DNA from: Pseudocolwellia sp049933045
GTDB taxonomy: Bacteria; Pseudomonadota; Gammaproteobacteria; Enterobacterales; Alteromonadaceae
Assembly: GCF_049933045.1 (NCBI RefSeq)
Contig: NZ_CP187926.1
Coordinates: 868,001-932,000, forward strand
Direction of reading: 5' to 3'
DNA length: 64,000 bases
The translations under genes and the position numbers were made by a program. Numbering within the stretch: position 1 is the first letter of the stretch; every line of letters starts with the position of its first letter. Of this stretch, positions 18,139 to 29,000 are shown in pieces. Below the pieces are notes generated by a model, which had not been told where the DNA came from, did not search any database, and saw only the letters and a list, made by a program, of their open reading frames with translations.

Positions 18139-20904
18139 TTAAAGAGAGTTAAGGAGGTTTTGTGCGTCTTCTCTTTCTGAGAATTTAGCTTTGTGCCTCA
18201 AAGATTGCCTCAATTCTCGTTTGGCTTCTTCTATGCGATTTAATTTAGCTAAAGCATAACCAATGTGATAATTAATTGAAGGATTGTTAGAGTCCATTGA
18301 ATAAGCGTTTCGTAGTATAGATAAGCTTTCATCGAACTTATTGTTTAAGCTTAGTATCCAACCATAAGTATCTATAATCGCTGATGAATTTTTATTTAAC
18401 TCCATTGATTCTTTTGAATATTCTTCCGCTTTATTTAAATCGGTAGCTATGTAAATATTAGCTAAATTATTGAGCACAGCGGCTCTGTTTTTTAAGTTTT
18501 CAACATCAGCTAACATTTCGTAATGAGTTTTAGCTTCTTGTGTTTTACCGTTATTTAAAAGGTAATCAGCATAAACGGAACGCATTAAGTAATTGTTAGG
18601 ATTTTTATCTAAAAGGCTAATTAATGTTGTTTTAAAGCTTTGTTCTTCAACCTTAGCTAATGCTAGTTGATAGGACTTTAATAAAACTATATGAAAGTTG
18701 TTATCAAGATTTAAAGCTTTTAAATAAAGCTTTTGAGCCTCGATTTTATCACCTTGCTTAAGAGAGAGATCACCTTTAAGCATTAATATATTCGGATCAC
18801 TCTTATTTGTTTTTTCTAGATGTATAAGAATAGTATTAGCATTTGTGAATTCACCTGTATCTATTTCTAGTTTTACTAATGAACGTTGAATAAATATATT
18901 GTCAGGTTCTATTGATAAAGCTTTCTCTAAACTTTGCTTAGCTCCTGCTAAATCATTTGCTTGGATTTGCATTTGGCTTACTGAAAACATTTCTCTTGGA
19001 CTTGTTACAACACCAAACAGTATTTGTAATTGTTTCTTGGCATTGCCTAAGTCTCCTAAACCAATATAAATTAAGGCCTTCATTCTTATATATTTGGTAT
19101 TTAAGAAACTAAGCTTGCTAAGCCTATCAACTTGTTCAAGAGCATCTTCATACTTTTCTTGCTGGTAATTAATTTCCATCAATACTTCTAAAGCTGGAGT
19201 GTAGGTAGAGTTTTTATCTATAATTTTCTTTAGAGCCGTTTTGGCATTTTCTATATTACCCATACTTCTATCTATTTTAGCTTTAAGTACTTGCAACGAA
19301 ATATTATCTGGTTGTACTTCAAGTAAACGTGTTGAAATATTGTTTGCTTCTTCTAGGTTAGATAATGCCGCATTTGCTGTAGCACTATTAAATAAAGCAC
19401 TAAAGTTACTAGGTTGTAACTTTATTATCGTAGATAAAACATCAAGTGCTTCAGCCCATTTGTTTTGTTGTAACAATAAACTCGCTTTAAAACTTAAATA
19501 ATCCGTATTGTTTTTATTCAGTGTAAGTAGTTCATCAGCAATATTATGAGCATCAACTAGTTGGTTATTTGAAGAGAACAATAACCCTTTTGTTAAATAA
19601 TAAGTTGATGAAAATTTTTCTGGTTTGTTCTCTTCTAATAATATTAAGGCTTTATCAGTTTGATTACTTTTAGCTAAAAGATTAACTTTAGCTAAAGTGA
19701 CTTTGAGGTGTTTACCATAAGTTTTTTCCAATGGCTCTAAGATTTGCTGGGCTTTATAAACTTTATTATTATTGAGATAAAGTTCAAATAACTTTAATGA
19801 AAGTTCTAAATTATGTTTGATTACTTTAGTTTTACTTTCAAGTAATTCAAATGCTTTATCTTCTTGCCCTTGGCTTAGATATATATCGACTAGTAAGCCG
19901 ATACCACTCAAATCTTGTGGCTGCTCTTGTACATAAAACTGTAATTCTTTTTGCGCCAGTTCTAAGTTGTTTTGTAAATAAGCTGCAGTACCTGCAACTA
20001 ATGAAAGAGATACATTACTTGCTCTTTGTTTATCGCTTAATAAAGAGAGTTTTTGGCTGATATCTACAAGTATTTGATTCGCTTCTTTTTCTCTTGATGT
20101 ATAAGTAAATAAGCGGCTCTTAAGTAGTTTAGCGAAGGGGTCTTCCGGGGTATCTTCTAAAATGTTATCTATTAATGCAAGTGCTTCTTCTGAACGTTTG
20201 GCATTAGCATAAGCATTAGCTAGTGCTCTTTGGATAAAAGGGTCTTTAGGATTAACATCATAACCTTGTTTATAAGCTGTAAGAGCTAACTCATATTCTG
20301 ATTTATTATCATGAAGTTGGCCTTTCAAGTTCCAGACACGGCTATCATTTGGAAATAATATAAGTGCTTTAGCAATAAGGTTTTCAGCATCAGCAATATT
20401 ATTTTGAGACAATTCATGAGCTGTTAACGCACCGATTGTTCGTAGGTTATTAGGAGCTAGTGCATAGGCTTTTTTATAAAAAATTTTTGCATTATCATTA
20501 TCTAACATAGCTGAGTAAGCGTTGCCTGATAATAAAAATGTTGTTAATTGGCTTTCTGGTGTTAAGCCTTTATTTGAGCCTAGTTTGATCACTTCATCAA
20601 AATTACTTGTTAGCATCAAAGCACGGCTAAGATCATTAAGTAAAAAATTTATATCGGCTCCTCTAAATATTGCTTCTTGTAATACCTCTATTCCTTCAAG
20701 ATATAAGCCTTTTTTTAGTAAAACTCTTCCCATTAAAATGATAGCAGGTAAGTTATCTTCGTCATCTTTTAAAACATTTTTTAGATGGATATAGGCTTCA
20801 TCAACATTATTAGTATTATATGATGTAAGTGCTTTTTCAAAATCGTTAAAGGCATATGTATTTAGAGAGAGTAGTAATGTCGATGCAATAAGTAATGAAC
20901 GCAT
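18139..20904 (-). CDS. prsT: PrsT-like TPR protein of the PEP-CTERM/exosortase system
   Basis: A 921-residue secreted protein built almost wholly of tetratricopeptide repeats. It has a signal peptide (MRSLLIASTLLLSLNTYA) and then a start (FEKALTSYNTNNVDEAYIHL...ILMGRVLLKKG) resembling the PEP-CTERM system TPR protein PrsT. Most PrsT proteins are lipoproteins; this one shows no lipobox Cys at the signal end. A PEP-CTERM protein gene lies 130 bases upstream on the same strand. PrsT genes usually sit in exosortase/exopolysaccharide clusters, but no exosortase is in this window. Its role in display of PEP-CTERM proteins or polysaccharide export is inferred. Confidence 0.78.
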   Translation of the reverse strand: MRSLLIASTLLLSLNTYAFNDFEKALTSYNTNNVDEAYIHLKNVLKDDEDNLPAIILMGRVLLKKGLYLEGIEVLQEAIFRGADINFLLNDLSRALMLTSNFDEVIKLGSNKGLTPESQLTTFLLSGNAYSAMLDNDNAKIFYKKAYALAPNNLRTIGALTAHELSQNNIADAENLIAKALILFPNDSRVWNLKGQLHDNKSEYELALTAYKQGYDVNPKDPFIQRALANAYANAKRSEEALALIDNILEDTPEDPFAKLLKSRLFTYTSREKEANQILVDISQKLSLLSDKQRASNVSLSLVAGTAAYLQNNLELAQKELQFYVQEQPQDLSGIGLLVDIYLSQGQEDKAFELLESKTKVIKHNLELSLKLFELYLNNNKVYKAQQILEPLEKTYGKHLKVTLAKVNLLAKSNQTDKALILLEENKPEKFSSTYYLTKGLLFSSNNQLVDAHNIADELLTLNKNNTDYLSFKASLLLQQNKWAEALDVLSTIIKLQPSNFSALFNSATANAALSNLEEANNISTRLLEVQPDNISLQVLKAKIDRSMGNIENAKTALKKIIDKNSTYTPALEVLMEINYQQEKYEDALEQVDRLSKLSFLNTKYIRMKALIYIGLGDLGNAKKQLQILFGVVTSPREMFSVSQMQIQANDLAGAKQSLEKALSIEPDNIFIQRSLVKLEIDTGEFTNANTILIHLEKTNKSDPNILMLKGDLSLKQGDKIEAQKLYLKALNLDNNFHIVLLKSYQLALAKVEEQSFKTTLISLLDKNPNNYLMRSVYADYLLNNGKTQEAKTHYEMLADVENLKNRAAVLNNLANIYIATDLNKAEEYSKESMELNKNSSAIIDTYGWILSLNNKFDESLSILRNAYSMDSNNPSINYHIGYALAKLNRIEEAKRELRQSLRHKAKFSEREDAQNLLNSL

Positions 20905-20988
20905 ATTTATCCAGTTTTGGAAGTGAAAAGTAAGGTTGAAGCTATAATAGACTAGCTAAGTTATCAATATAACTTAATTTAAGGTTAA

Positions 20989-21017
20989 AAAAAAAGATGG
21001 CAAAGCCATCTTTTTTC
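20989..21017. terminator. Rho-independent terminator after the PEP-CTERM gene
   Basis: Perfect hairpin AAAGATGGC-AAA-GCCATCTTT flanked by an A run on one side and a T run on the other, so it can work in both directions. It lies 18 bases past the stop of the minus-strand PEP-CTERM gene and so probably separates it from the downstream TPR gene. Confidence 0.85.
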
Positions 21018-21034
21018 GATAAATAATTTATATA

Positions 21035-21865
21035 TTATTTTGTTTTTCGTCTGCTAGCAGCAAAACCAACTAATGCTAAACCAAACATCATAACAGAAGT
21101 AGGTTCTGGAACTGTAGTTGCTGGAGGTGGCGTGCTTGAATCTGTAGAAAAAGATATTCCTGAAAATTTAAAGCCATCATTACCTTCTAGTGATTTATTA
21201 CCGCCAAATACAGTATTCAATGCACCTATTAACCACGTAGAAGAATATACACCTGAAACATTTGCAGTATTAGCTGTTAAATCAGAAGTGTAATAGCCAG
21301 AAGTGCCAGTAAACCCTGAATAACCAGAACTCATAGTTTGATTACTTTGCACATCACTCCATGAGTTACCTAATAATTCGTTGTTATTAAGTGCTGCCAC
21401 AGTTATTTGGTTGTTACTTGTACTTCCATATAACCAGCTAGATGTTACAGCAGAGATATTAACTGCTTCAGAAAACTCAACTAGGAACATATCGTAATCA
21501 TTATAATTACAACTGCCACTACCTAGATTATCTGCAGAGTGAGAATAACCACAATTTGATGTCGTTTTATTTGGTTCATCAATATTTTCCATCGACCAAC
21601 CATTACCATTTTTATCAAAATCAACAGCTCTTGCTATTTTATCATCACCAGTTAGTGGGTTACCAATAGAAGAAGAGAAGTTCTCAGTGTCTGACCAGCC
21701 AGAAACATTAATTTCTACTCCATTAGCCGCACTTAGGGAGAATTCGTTAAAACTGTTCCCAGTATCAACAATTGAACCAAAATTAGCGTATGTAGTACTT
21801 GCCATTGCTGATGCAGACATTATCGCTAAGCCAGCGATACTTAATTTACTTATGTTTAACAACAT
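21035..21865 (-). CDS. PEP-CTERM sorting-domain secreted protein
   Basis: A 276-residue exported protein. It has a signal peptide (about 1-22, ending AMAS) and a Ser/Thr/Asn-rich body with few charges. The C-terminal PEP-CTERM tail reads VPEPTSVMMFGLALVGFAAS followed by RRK, that is motif, helix and basic stop. Such proteins are cut and anchored or released by an exosortase encoded elsewhere. Two Cys (near CGYSHS and GSCNY) may form a disulfide. It is upstream of the PrsT-like gene on the same strand, with a strong terminator between. The body domain was not recognised. Confidence 0.88.
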   Translation of the reverse strand: MLLNISKLSIAGLAIMSASAMASTTYANFGSIVDTGNSFNEFSLSAANGVEINVSGWSDTENFSSSIGNPLTGDDKIARAVDFDKNGNGWSMENIDEPNKTTSNCGYSHSADNLGSGSCNYNDYDMFLVEFSEAVNISAVTSSWLYGSTSNNQITVAALNNNELLGNSWSDVQSNQTMSSGYSGFTGTSGYYTSDLTANTANVSGVYSSTWLIGALNTVFGGNKSLEGNDGFKFSGISFSTDSSTPPPATTVPEPTSVMMFGLALVGFAASRRKTK

Positions 21866-22253
21866 GCTGTTAACTCCATTGTATTTTTATTATATGTAAT
21901 GCGAGAGTTAAAAATATTCGCGCATTTAAATTTTTATCTTATTGATGACGAATAAAGCACAAATCATGCCTTTTATTTTTATTTGTTTTATTTCAATCTC
22001 TTACTTGATTTATTTTGTTTTTTATAAATATAAAACTAGAGAGTGTAAAATTTATAGACACCTAATTTAAAGATATTTCGTAAATCTACATTAACATTTT
22101 TGTTACTTTTTATTGTCGTTTGATTGATGTGTTTTACTGATTTATCTATCACTAAAGTTACAAAATTTATTTTGTGCTTTATATTTTAGCTCATAAGTTA
22201 ATGATAGAATATTCGGCATAAATTATTTTATTACTATTTAAGTGTTAAATACC
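21866..22253. other. 388-base divergent intergenic region
   Basis: Very AT-rich DNA between the start of the minus-strand PEP-CTERM gene and recR. It must hold promoters for both directions. No hairpin, RNA gene or coding frame was recognised. dnaX and ybaB, which commonly precede recR, are absent. Confidence 0.5.
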
Positions 22254-22856
22254 ATGAACTTTAGTCCGTTAGTGCAAGAACTTATAGATGCTTTGAAGTG
22301 TTTACCTGGAGTTGGTGCTAAATCAGCTCAGCGCATGGCTTTTCATTTATTAGAAAGAAATCGTACAGGGGGCTCTAAATTATCAAGTGCTTTGAAACGC
22401 TCGATGGAAAATATCGGCCACTGTCAACAATGTAGAACATTCACAGAATTGGATGTATGCGAAATTTGTCAAAACCCTAAGCGCGAAATTATTCAACAGC
22501 TTTGTATTGTTGAATCTCCTGCAGATGTAATAGCAATTGAACAAACAGGCGAATTCAAAGGTAAGTATTTTATTTTAATGGGACACTTATCTCCTATTGA
22601 TGGAATAGGTCCTGAAGATTTAGGCTTAGACATTTTAAGTCAGTTACTTGATGGCGACCACTTTAAAGAAATTATTCTTGCAACAAACCCTACGGTAGAA
22701 GGTGAAGCTACTGCTCATTACATTGCTGAATTAGCTTCTAAGCATAATGTGGAGGTTTCGCGTATAGCTCACGGTGTCCCAGTGGGTGGTGAATTAGAAT
22801 ATGTAGACGGTAATACTTTATCCCATGCTCTTTCTGGTCGTAAACGTTATTCATAA
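22254..22856 (+). CDS. recR: Recombination mediator RecR
   Basis: A 200-residue recombination protein that works with RecF/RecO to load RecA at gaps. It shows an N-terminal helix-hairpin-helix (LPGVGAKSAQRMAFHLL), a four-Cys zinc finger (CQQC...CEIC) near 57-72, and a Toprim domain with the GHLSPIDGIGP and NPTVEGEATA motifs. The ATG at 22254 gives the usual length; an in-frame GTG at 22242 would add only four residues. It precedes htpG and adk as in many gammaproteobacteria, but dnaX and ybaB are missing upstream. Confidence 0.96.
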   Translation: MNFSPLVQELIDALKCLPGVGAKSAQRMAFHLLERNRTGGSKLSSALKRSMENIGHCQQCRTFTELDVCEICQNPKREIIQQLCIVESPADVIAIEQTGEFKGKYFILMGHLSPIDGIGPEDLGLDILSQLLDGDHFKEIILATNPTVEGEATAHYIAELASKHNVEVSRIAHGVPVGGELEYVDGNTLSHALSGRKRYS

Positions 22857-23105
22857 GACTTTCTTCTCTATTTAAACCTTCCAGCATTGATTATTTAAAC
22901 TCTATTTTGATTTGTGTTGGAACCCCGTCTCTCCTCTAAATATTAATTTATTCTCACATTGTTTATTAACTTTTTACCATTAAAGGTTGAAAAGACAAAA
23001 CCCAGTCTTATATCTAATGGCAACTGGCAACAAGTACTTTAATCCCTGTTATTGAGTTGTTGCCCTATGTACGAACAAATAAGTTTTATCTAAAAGGTTT
23101 ATTCA

Positions 23106-25049
23106 ATGACTGATGTAAAAAATACCGAAAATCACAGCTTTAGTGCAGATACCGCTAAAATTTTAAAATTAATGATCCATTCTTTATATTCAAATAAAGA
23201 AATCTTCTTGCGTGAATTAGTTTCTAATGCTGCTGATGCTGCTGATAAATTACGCTTTAAAGCATTATCAAATGCAGATTTGTATGAAGGTGATGGTGAT
23301 TTACGTGTTCGAGTAAGTGCTGATAAAGAAAACAATACGGTGACTATTTCAGACAACGGTATTGGTATGAATCATGAAGACATCGTTAATCATTTAGGTA
23401 CTATTGCTAAATCAGGTACAGCTGACTTCTTTTCTAATTTATCAGGCGATCAAGCATCAGACTCACAACTTATTGGTCAATTTGGTGTTGGTTTTTATTC
23501 AGCATTTATTGTTGCTGACAGAGTTACTGTTCGTTCTCGTACTGCGGGTGATGATGCATCTAAAGGTGTAGAGTGGAGCAGTGAAGGTGAAGGTGAATTC
23601 ACTACGGCTCAAATTGAAAAGTCTAGTCGTGGTACTGATATTATTCTTCATTTAAAAGAAGATGAAGCTGAGTTCGCAGATGATTGGCGTTTAAAGTCAA
23701 TAGTAACTAAATATTCTGATCATATTTCAGTTTCTGTAGAAATGTTAACACCTGCCGTTGAAGCTGTAGATGAAGAAAAAGATGACGAAGGTAATGTTAC
23801 TCGTCCAGCTGTTGAAGCTAAGTCAGCAGTATGGGAAGCCGTAAATAAAGCAACAGCATTATGGACACGTGAAAAATCTGAAGTATCAGATGATGAGTAT
23901 AAAGAATTCTATAAACATGTATCTCATGACTTTGGTGACCCACTATTATGGGCTCATAATAAAGTAGAAGGTAAAACTGAATACACAAGTTTATTATATG
24001 TTCCTACTAAAGCACCTTTTGATTTACATAATCGTGAAAAACAACATGGTTTAAAATTATATGTTCAACGTGTATTTATTATGGATGACGCTGAACAATT
24101 TATGCCTACTTACTTACGTTTCGTTAAAGGTTTATTAGACTCTAATGATTTACCATTAAACGTTTCTCGTGAGATCTTACAAGATAATAAAGTGACACAA
24201 GCAATCAGAAAAGGTTGTACTAAACGTGTGCTAACTATGCTTGAACGACTAGGTAAAAATGATAAAGAAAAGTATCAAATATTCTGGAATGAATTTGGAC
24301 AAGTTCTAAAAGAAGGTCCAGCAGAAGATCCTAGTCACACAGAACAAATTGCTAAGCTTTTACGTTTTGCTTCAACAGATGAAAATACTGATGTTCAAAG
24401 TGTGTCTTTAGCTGAATATGTTGAGAGAATGAAAGAAGGGCAAGACAAGATTTATTATGTTGTTGCTGATAACTTCCCTGCTGCGAAAAGTAGTCCACAT
24501 TTAGAAGTGTTCCGTAAAAAGGGCATTGAAGTTCTATTATTATCAGACCGAATTGACGAATGGCTAGTAAGTCACTTAAATGAATTTGATGGCAAGCAAC
24601 TTCAATCTGTTACTCGTGGTGGATTAGATTTAGGTGATATGGACGATGCTGAAACTAAAGAAGCGCAAGAAAAGCTTGAGCAAGAATTTGATTCAGTCGT
24701 TGCTCGTATTAAAACATCACTTGCAGGTAAAGTTAAAGATGTGAAACTTTCTCATCGTTTAACTGACTCACCAGCATGTATCGTTACTGATGAACATGAT
24801 ATGAGTAGCCAAATGATTAAGTTAATGGAATCAGTAGGGCAAGCTGTACCTGAAACATTACCAATCTTTGAAATAAATGCCGAACATGAACTAGTTAAAC
24901 ACATTTCAAATGAAGTTGATGATGAGCAATTTAATCAATGGAGCGAAGTGTTATTTGACCAAGCAATGTTAGCAGAACGTGGTAGCTTAAAAGATCCAGC
25001 ATCATTTGTAACACGATTAAATAAATTAATGTTAAGTCTTACCAAGTAA
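23106..25049 (+). CDS. htpG: Molecular chaperone HtpG (Hsp90)
   Basis: Full-length (647 aa) bacterial Hsp90. The N-terminal GHKL ATPase shows LRELVSNAADA (catalytic Glu and Asn), DNGIGM and GQFGVGFYSAF. The middle and C-terminal dimerisation domains are complete (LPLNVSREILQ, then an LTDSPACIV segment). A ribosome-binding site (AAAGG) precedes the ATG. Upstream, TTGAAA at 22987 with TATATC about 16 bases later is a possible promoter, and GGCAACAA / TTGTTGCC (23026-23064) could fold in the leader. A terminator follows the gene. Confidence 0.97.
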   Translation: MTDVKNTENHSFSADTAKILKLMIHSLYSNKEIFLRELVSNAADAADKLRFKALSNADLYEGDGDLRVRVSADKENNTVTISDNGIGMNHEDIVNHLGTIAKSGTADFFSNLSGDQASDSQLIGQFGVGFYSAFIVADRVTVRSRTAGDDASKGVEWSSEGEGEFTTAQIEKSSRGTDIILHLKEDEAEFADDWRLKSIVTKYSDHISVSVEMLTPAVEAVDEEKDDEGNVTRPAVEAKSAVWEAVNKATALWTREKSEVSDDEYKEFYKHVSHDFGDPLLWAHNKVEGKTEYTSLLYVPTKAPFDLHNREKQHGLKLYVQRVFIMDDAEQFMPTYLRFVKGLLDSNDLPLNVSREILQDNKVTQAIRKGCTKRVLTMLERLGKNDKEKYQIFWNEFGQVLKEGPAEDPSHTEQIAKLLRFASTDENTDVQSVSLAEYVERMKEGQDKIYYVVADNFPAAKSSPHLEVFRKKGIEVLLLSDRIDEWLVSHLNEFDGKQLQSVTRGGLDLGDMDDAETKEAQEKLEQEFDSVVARIKTSLAGKVKDVKLSHRLTDSPACIVTDEHDMSSQMIKLMESVGQAVPETLPIFEINAEHELVKHISNEVDDEQFNQWSEVLFDQAMLAERGSLKDPASFVTRLNKLMLSLTK

Positions 25050-25072
25050 ATTTAACTATAATACTTTAGTCT

Positions 25073-25103
25073 TAAAAAGGGGCCAAATGGCTCCTTTTTA
25101 GCT
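25073..25103 (+). terminator. Terminator after htpG
   Basis: Hairpin AAAGGGGCC-AAAT-GGCTCCTTTT (one G-T pair) running into a T tract, 24 bases past the htpG stop. It separates htpG from adk. Confidence 0.88.
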
Positions 25104-25198
25104 TATTCTTGCATTTTCTTACTTGTTTGCAACCTGCTGAAAATGTATAGTGTTGCTTTTTAAAATCTATCATAAATAAATTATAAAGGGCTTTATAA

Positions 25199-25843
25199 AT
25201 GCGCATTATTTTATTAGGTGCTCCAGGGGCTGGTAAAGGTACTCAGGCACAATTTTTAATGGCCAAGTTTGGCATCCCACAAATTTCAACTGGTGATATG
25301 CTTAGAGCTGCTATTAAAGCTGGTACAGATCTTGGCATTAAAGCTAAAGAAGTGATGGACGCAGGCCAATTGGTTTCAGACGAACTGATTATTGGCTTAG
25401 TTAAAGAACGTATTACTCAAGACGATTGTAAGTCTGGTTTTTTACTTGACGGCTTTCCACGAACTATTCCTCAAGCTGACGCGATGAAAGATAATGGCGT
25501 TTTAGTTGATTATGTTATTGAGTTTGATGTTCCTGATAGTGTAATTGTTGAACGTATGGCTGGACGTAGAGTTCACTCAGGTTCTGGTCGTGTATATCAT
25601 ATCGTTTATAACCCACCTTCAGTTGAAGGAAAGGATGATGACACAGGTGAAGATCTTTCTATTCGCCCTGATGATGAAGAAGCTACAGTGCGTAAACGTT
25701 TAACTGTTTATCATGAGCAAACTAAACCGCTTGTTGAATATTACCAAGCAGAAGCTAAAGCAAATAACTGTTCATATATATCTATCGATGGTACTCAAAC
25801 TGTTGATACAGTAAATACAATTTTATCTGAAAAACTTTCTTAA
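25199..25843 (+). CDS. adk: Adenylate kinase
   Basis: A 214-residue adenylate kinase (ATP + AMP = 2 ADP). It has the P-loop GAPGAGKGTQ at 7-16, the AMP-binding STGDMLRAA segment, the DGFPRT motif and a long LID domain (GRRVHSGSGRVYH...). The LID lacks the four zinc Cys, as in other gammaproteobacterial enzymes. Length is standard. A ribosome-binding site (AAAGGG) precedes the ATG. It follows htpG after a terminator, so it probably has its own promoter. Confidence 0.97.
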   Translation: MRIILLGAPGAGKGTQAQFLMAKFGIPQISTGDMLRAAIKAGTDLGIKAKEVMDAGQLVSDELIIGLVKERITQDDCKSGFLLDGFPRTIPQADAMKDNGVLVDYVIEFDVPDSVIVERMAGRRVHSGSGRVYHIVYNPPSVEGKDDDTGEDLSIRPDDEEATVRKRLTVYHEQTKPLVEYYQAEAKANNCSYISIDGTQTVDTVNTILSEKLS

Positions 25844-25864
25844 GCATTCAATAAAATTTAAATA

Positions 25865-25895
25865 AAAGCTCGTTTAACGAGCTTTTTTTGTTTTT
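25865..25895 (+). terminator. Terminator after adk
   Basis: Perfect hairpin AAAGCTCG-TTTAA-CGAGCTTT followed by a T run, 22 bases past the adk stop. Confidence 0.92.
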
Positions 25896-26073
25896 AATGG
25901 TTTATTTTTCATTGATTTTTTAATTAATAGCCGCATTATTAACTCAAGTTCTTTAATTGGTTTGATGTTTATCACTTTTATTTTATACCAATTAACATTC
26001 TCTACATTTTTGAACAATACTATTAATACTCCCACTTTATTTTATTTCCATCCTTCTAAAAGGGTAATTATTT

Positions 26074-29000
26074 ATGCAAAAAGCTGATTTATTACATCGT
26101 CTATACAAAGATATAAACGATATTATTGTTCAACGACAACACCCTGTTAGCGGATTACTACCAGCTAGTACCGCTATTACAACGCATGGTGATTATACAG
26201 ATGCTTGGGTTAGAGATAATGTTTACTCTATTCTTAGTGTGTGGAGCTTAAGCATGGCGTTTAAACGTGGTGGAGATAAAATTAAGTGTGATGAGTTAGA
26301 GCAATCTACAATTAAACTCATGCGCGGCTTACTTATATCAATGATGCGACAAGCAGATAAAGTAGAAAAATTTAAAACTACATTAGATCCTATGGATTGT
26401 TTGCATGCTAAATACAGTACAACTACAGGGCTTACTGTCGTTGGGGATGATGAGTGGGGACACTTGCAAATTGATGCAACGTCAATATTCTTATTGATGG
26501 TTGCTCAAATGTCAGCTTCAGGTTTACGCATTATTAAAACAATAGACGAAGTCGACTTTGTTCAAAACCTTGTTTATTACGTAGCCTTTGCTTACAGGAC
26601 TCCTGATTATGGTATTTGGGAACGTGGTAATAAGATCAATAACGGGAAAACCGAGATTAATGCTAGCTCTGTAGGTATGGCAAAAGCAGCATTACAAGCG
26701 CTTGATGGATTTAATCTTTTTGGTGTGGACGCAAACCCACGCGCTATTATTCATACTATTCCTGATGCTATCTCAAGAGCTAGAAATACATTGGCCCATT
26801 TATTACCTCGTGAGTCGGTTTCTAAAGAAGTCGATAGCGCTATTTTAAGTGTTATAGGTTTTCCAGCTTTTGCTGTGAGTGATAAAGAATTAGTTAAAGA
26901 AACTAAAAATAAAATCTTATCTGAGCTAGGTGGGAATTATGGTTGTAAGCGTTTCTTATGGGACGGGCATCAAACAGCTATCGAAGATCATAGTCGAATG
27001 CATTACGAACATTCTGAATTAGCTAGTTTTGAAAATATAGAGTCGGAATGGCCATTATTTTATACTTACTTATATATTCAAGCGCTATTTGATGATGATG
27101 ACGTTGAAGCTAAAAAATACAAAGACAAACTTGAATCACTTATGGTAGAAGTTGATGGTAAAAGGCTTTTACCTGAATTGTATTATGTTGCGGATGAAAA
27201 TATTGAAGCTGAAAGAAAATCACCGGGTAGTCAAGTAAGACAACCGAATGAAAACATTCCATTAGTTTGGGCTCAAAGTTTATATTTTACAGGTTTAATG
27301 CTAGATGAAGGCGTTATTGAAAAAAGTGATCTAGATCCTTTGAAATTAAGATCTAAATCTACTCAGGCCGCAGAAGCGCAATTAGCTTTAGTTGTTTTAG
27401 CTGAAAATAATAGTGTAAAGCAACAGCTTGCGGCTAAAGGCGTTATCGCTGAAACTATTGATGAAATTAGCCCTATAGGTGTTATTACCGCAGAAGAATT
27501 AGTTGAGTGTTATAGAAAAGTAGGTGCGAATGAGAGATTAAACTTAACAGGACGCTCTAAGCGTCGTCTTCAAGGATTAGCAACAGCTCAAACGCATACC
27601 TTTAATGGTAAAGCTTATTTATCGCTTTCAAGCTTACAACATAAAGAAAACAACTATAGAATATTTGATGCAGAACTAGCCACTGAGCATTTAGAAAGTG
27701 AAGTAAGTCATATTAGTAAACACTGGATTAATGATGAAGTCGCTGTATTTAGTTACCTATTAACACAAGATATGTGTGATAGCGTAAATGTAGATGTGCT
27801 ATTGGATACGATTAGAGCGTTACAATTAAGAACGACCCAAACAAATGTAGGTTATGCTTCAGCAAGCCTAGCTTATAGAGCCTCAAGAGAAAACCAGCTT
27901 GTTGTGCCTAGTATTAATATACATGCATTAGCTAATACACCAGAAGTTTCCAATTCACACATTATTCCATTCGACTTTTCATTGTTTTCAGAAACAATCC
28001 AAGAAGGGTTGAAGTCATTCGATTTTTCAGATAAAACCAGTTACGAGCAGTTAATGACTTGGAGTACTGAATATCAATTAGACACCAATTTAGCCTCAAA
28101 TATTGAAACAACTGATGAAGATGATAGTAGTAATGTTACCTTTAAATGTTTAGTTGAAAGTATCTACAGTAGAGCTCAACATAAACAACACTGGTTAACA
28201 GCTCGATTATGTTTCTCATTACTTGAATTGTCTTATAAAGATCTTGTTGATGATCTTTCTCAGGTTTGTGCTCGAAATATCACTATTGCTGTAGGGCATA
28301 ACGATGAAACGATCCTTAATGGAGAACACTTTTTACTAAAACCTAAGAATCTTGTAAAAAAACTCGATAGTGCATCAGATAATTTACTTGAAAGAACACT
28401 CGTTCAAGAGCTGCTCGTTATTCTTGGGAATCTAGTTCGTACAAATACGCATTTATTTGATGGTTTACGATCTATTAAGCTTAATAGTATTTTAGCTATT
28501 TGTGCAGAAGGTATTGAATGCGCTGAAGAGTCACTTACTTTTTTATCAAGTAAGTCACCAGCGGATCTAAATAACATCGTAAAGAAAATACTTAATGCAC
28601 AGCAAGAAGCATTTAATTTCGGTGCTGAATATAGCTCTACAGCTCAATTAAATAATCATAATATTTCTGATCAAGCACAAGCAATAGATACCGACTGGAT
28701 ACAATGGCGAACAGCTAGAGGTTTGGTTACACGTATAGATGATGTGTTTTTGACTGATATATGGCAGAGCTTATCAAATACTCAAACTATTATTTTTGGT
28801 GATAATAGAAATGCTACCGAGATATTAGATGCGAATAGGGTACGTACATCAATGACACCCAAAGAAGAGAGCTTTGCACAAACACTTGATGTATTAATTC
28901 AGCACCTACATCCAACTTATTATAAATCAGCTATTGTTGAAGTTTTATATGCTTTTACCCAATATTGTAAAACATACCCAGATTCAAGTTTTGAAATAAT

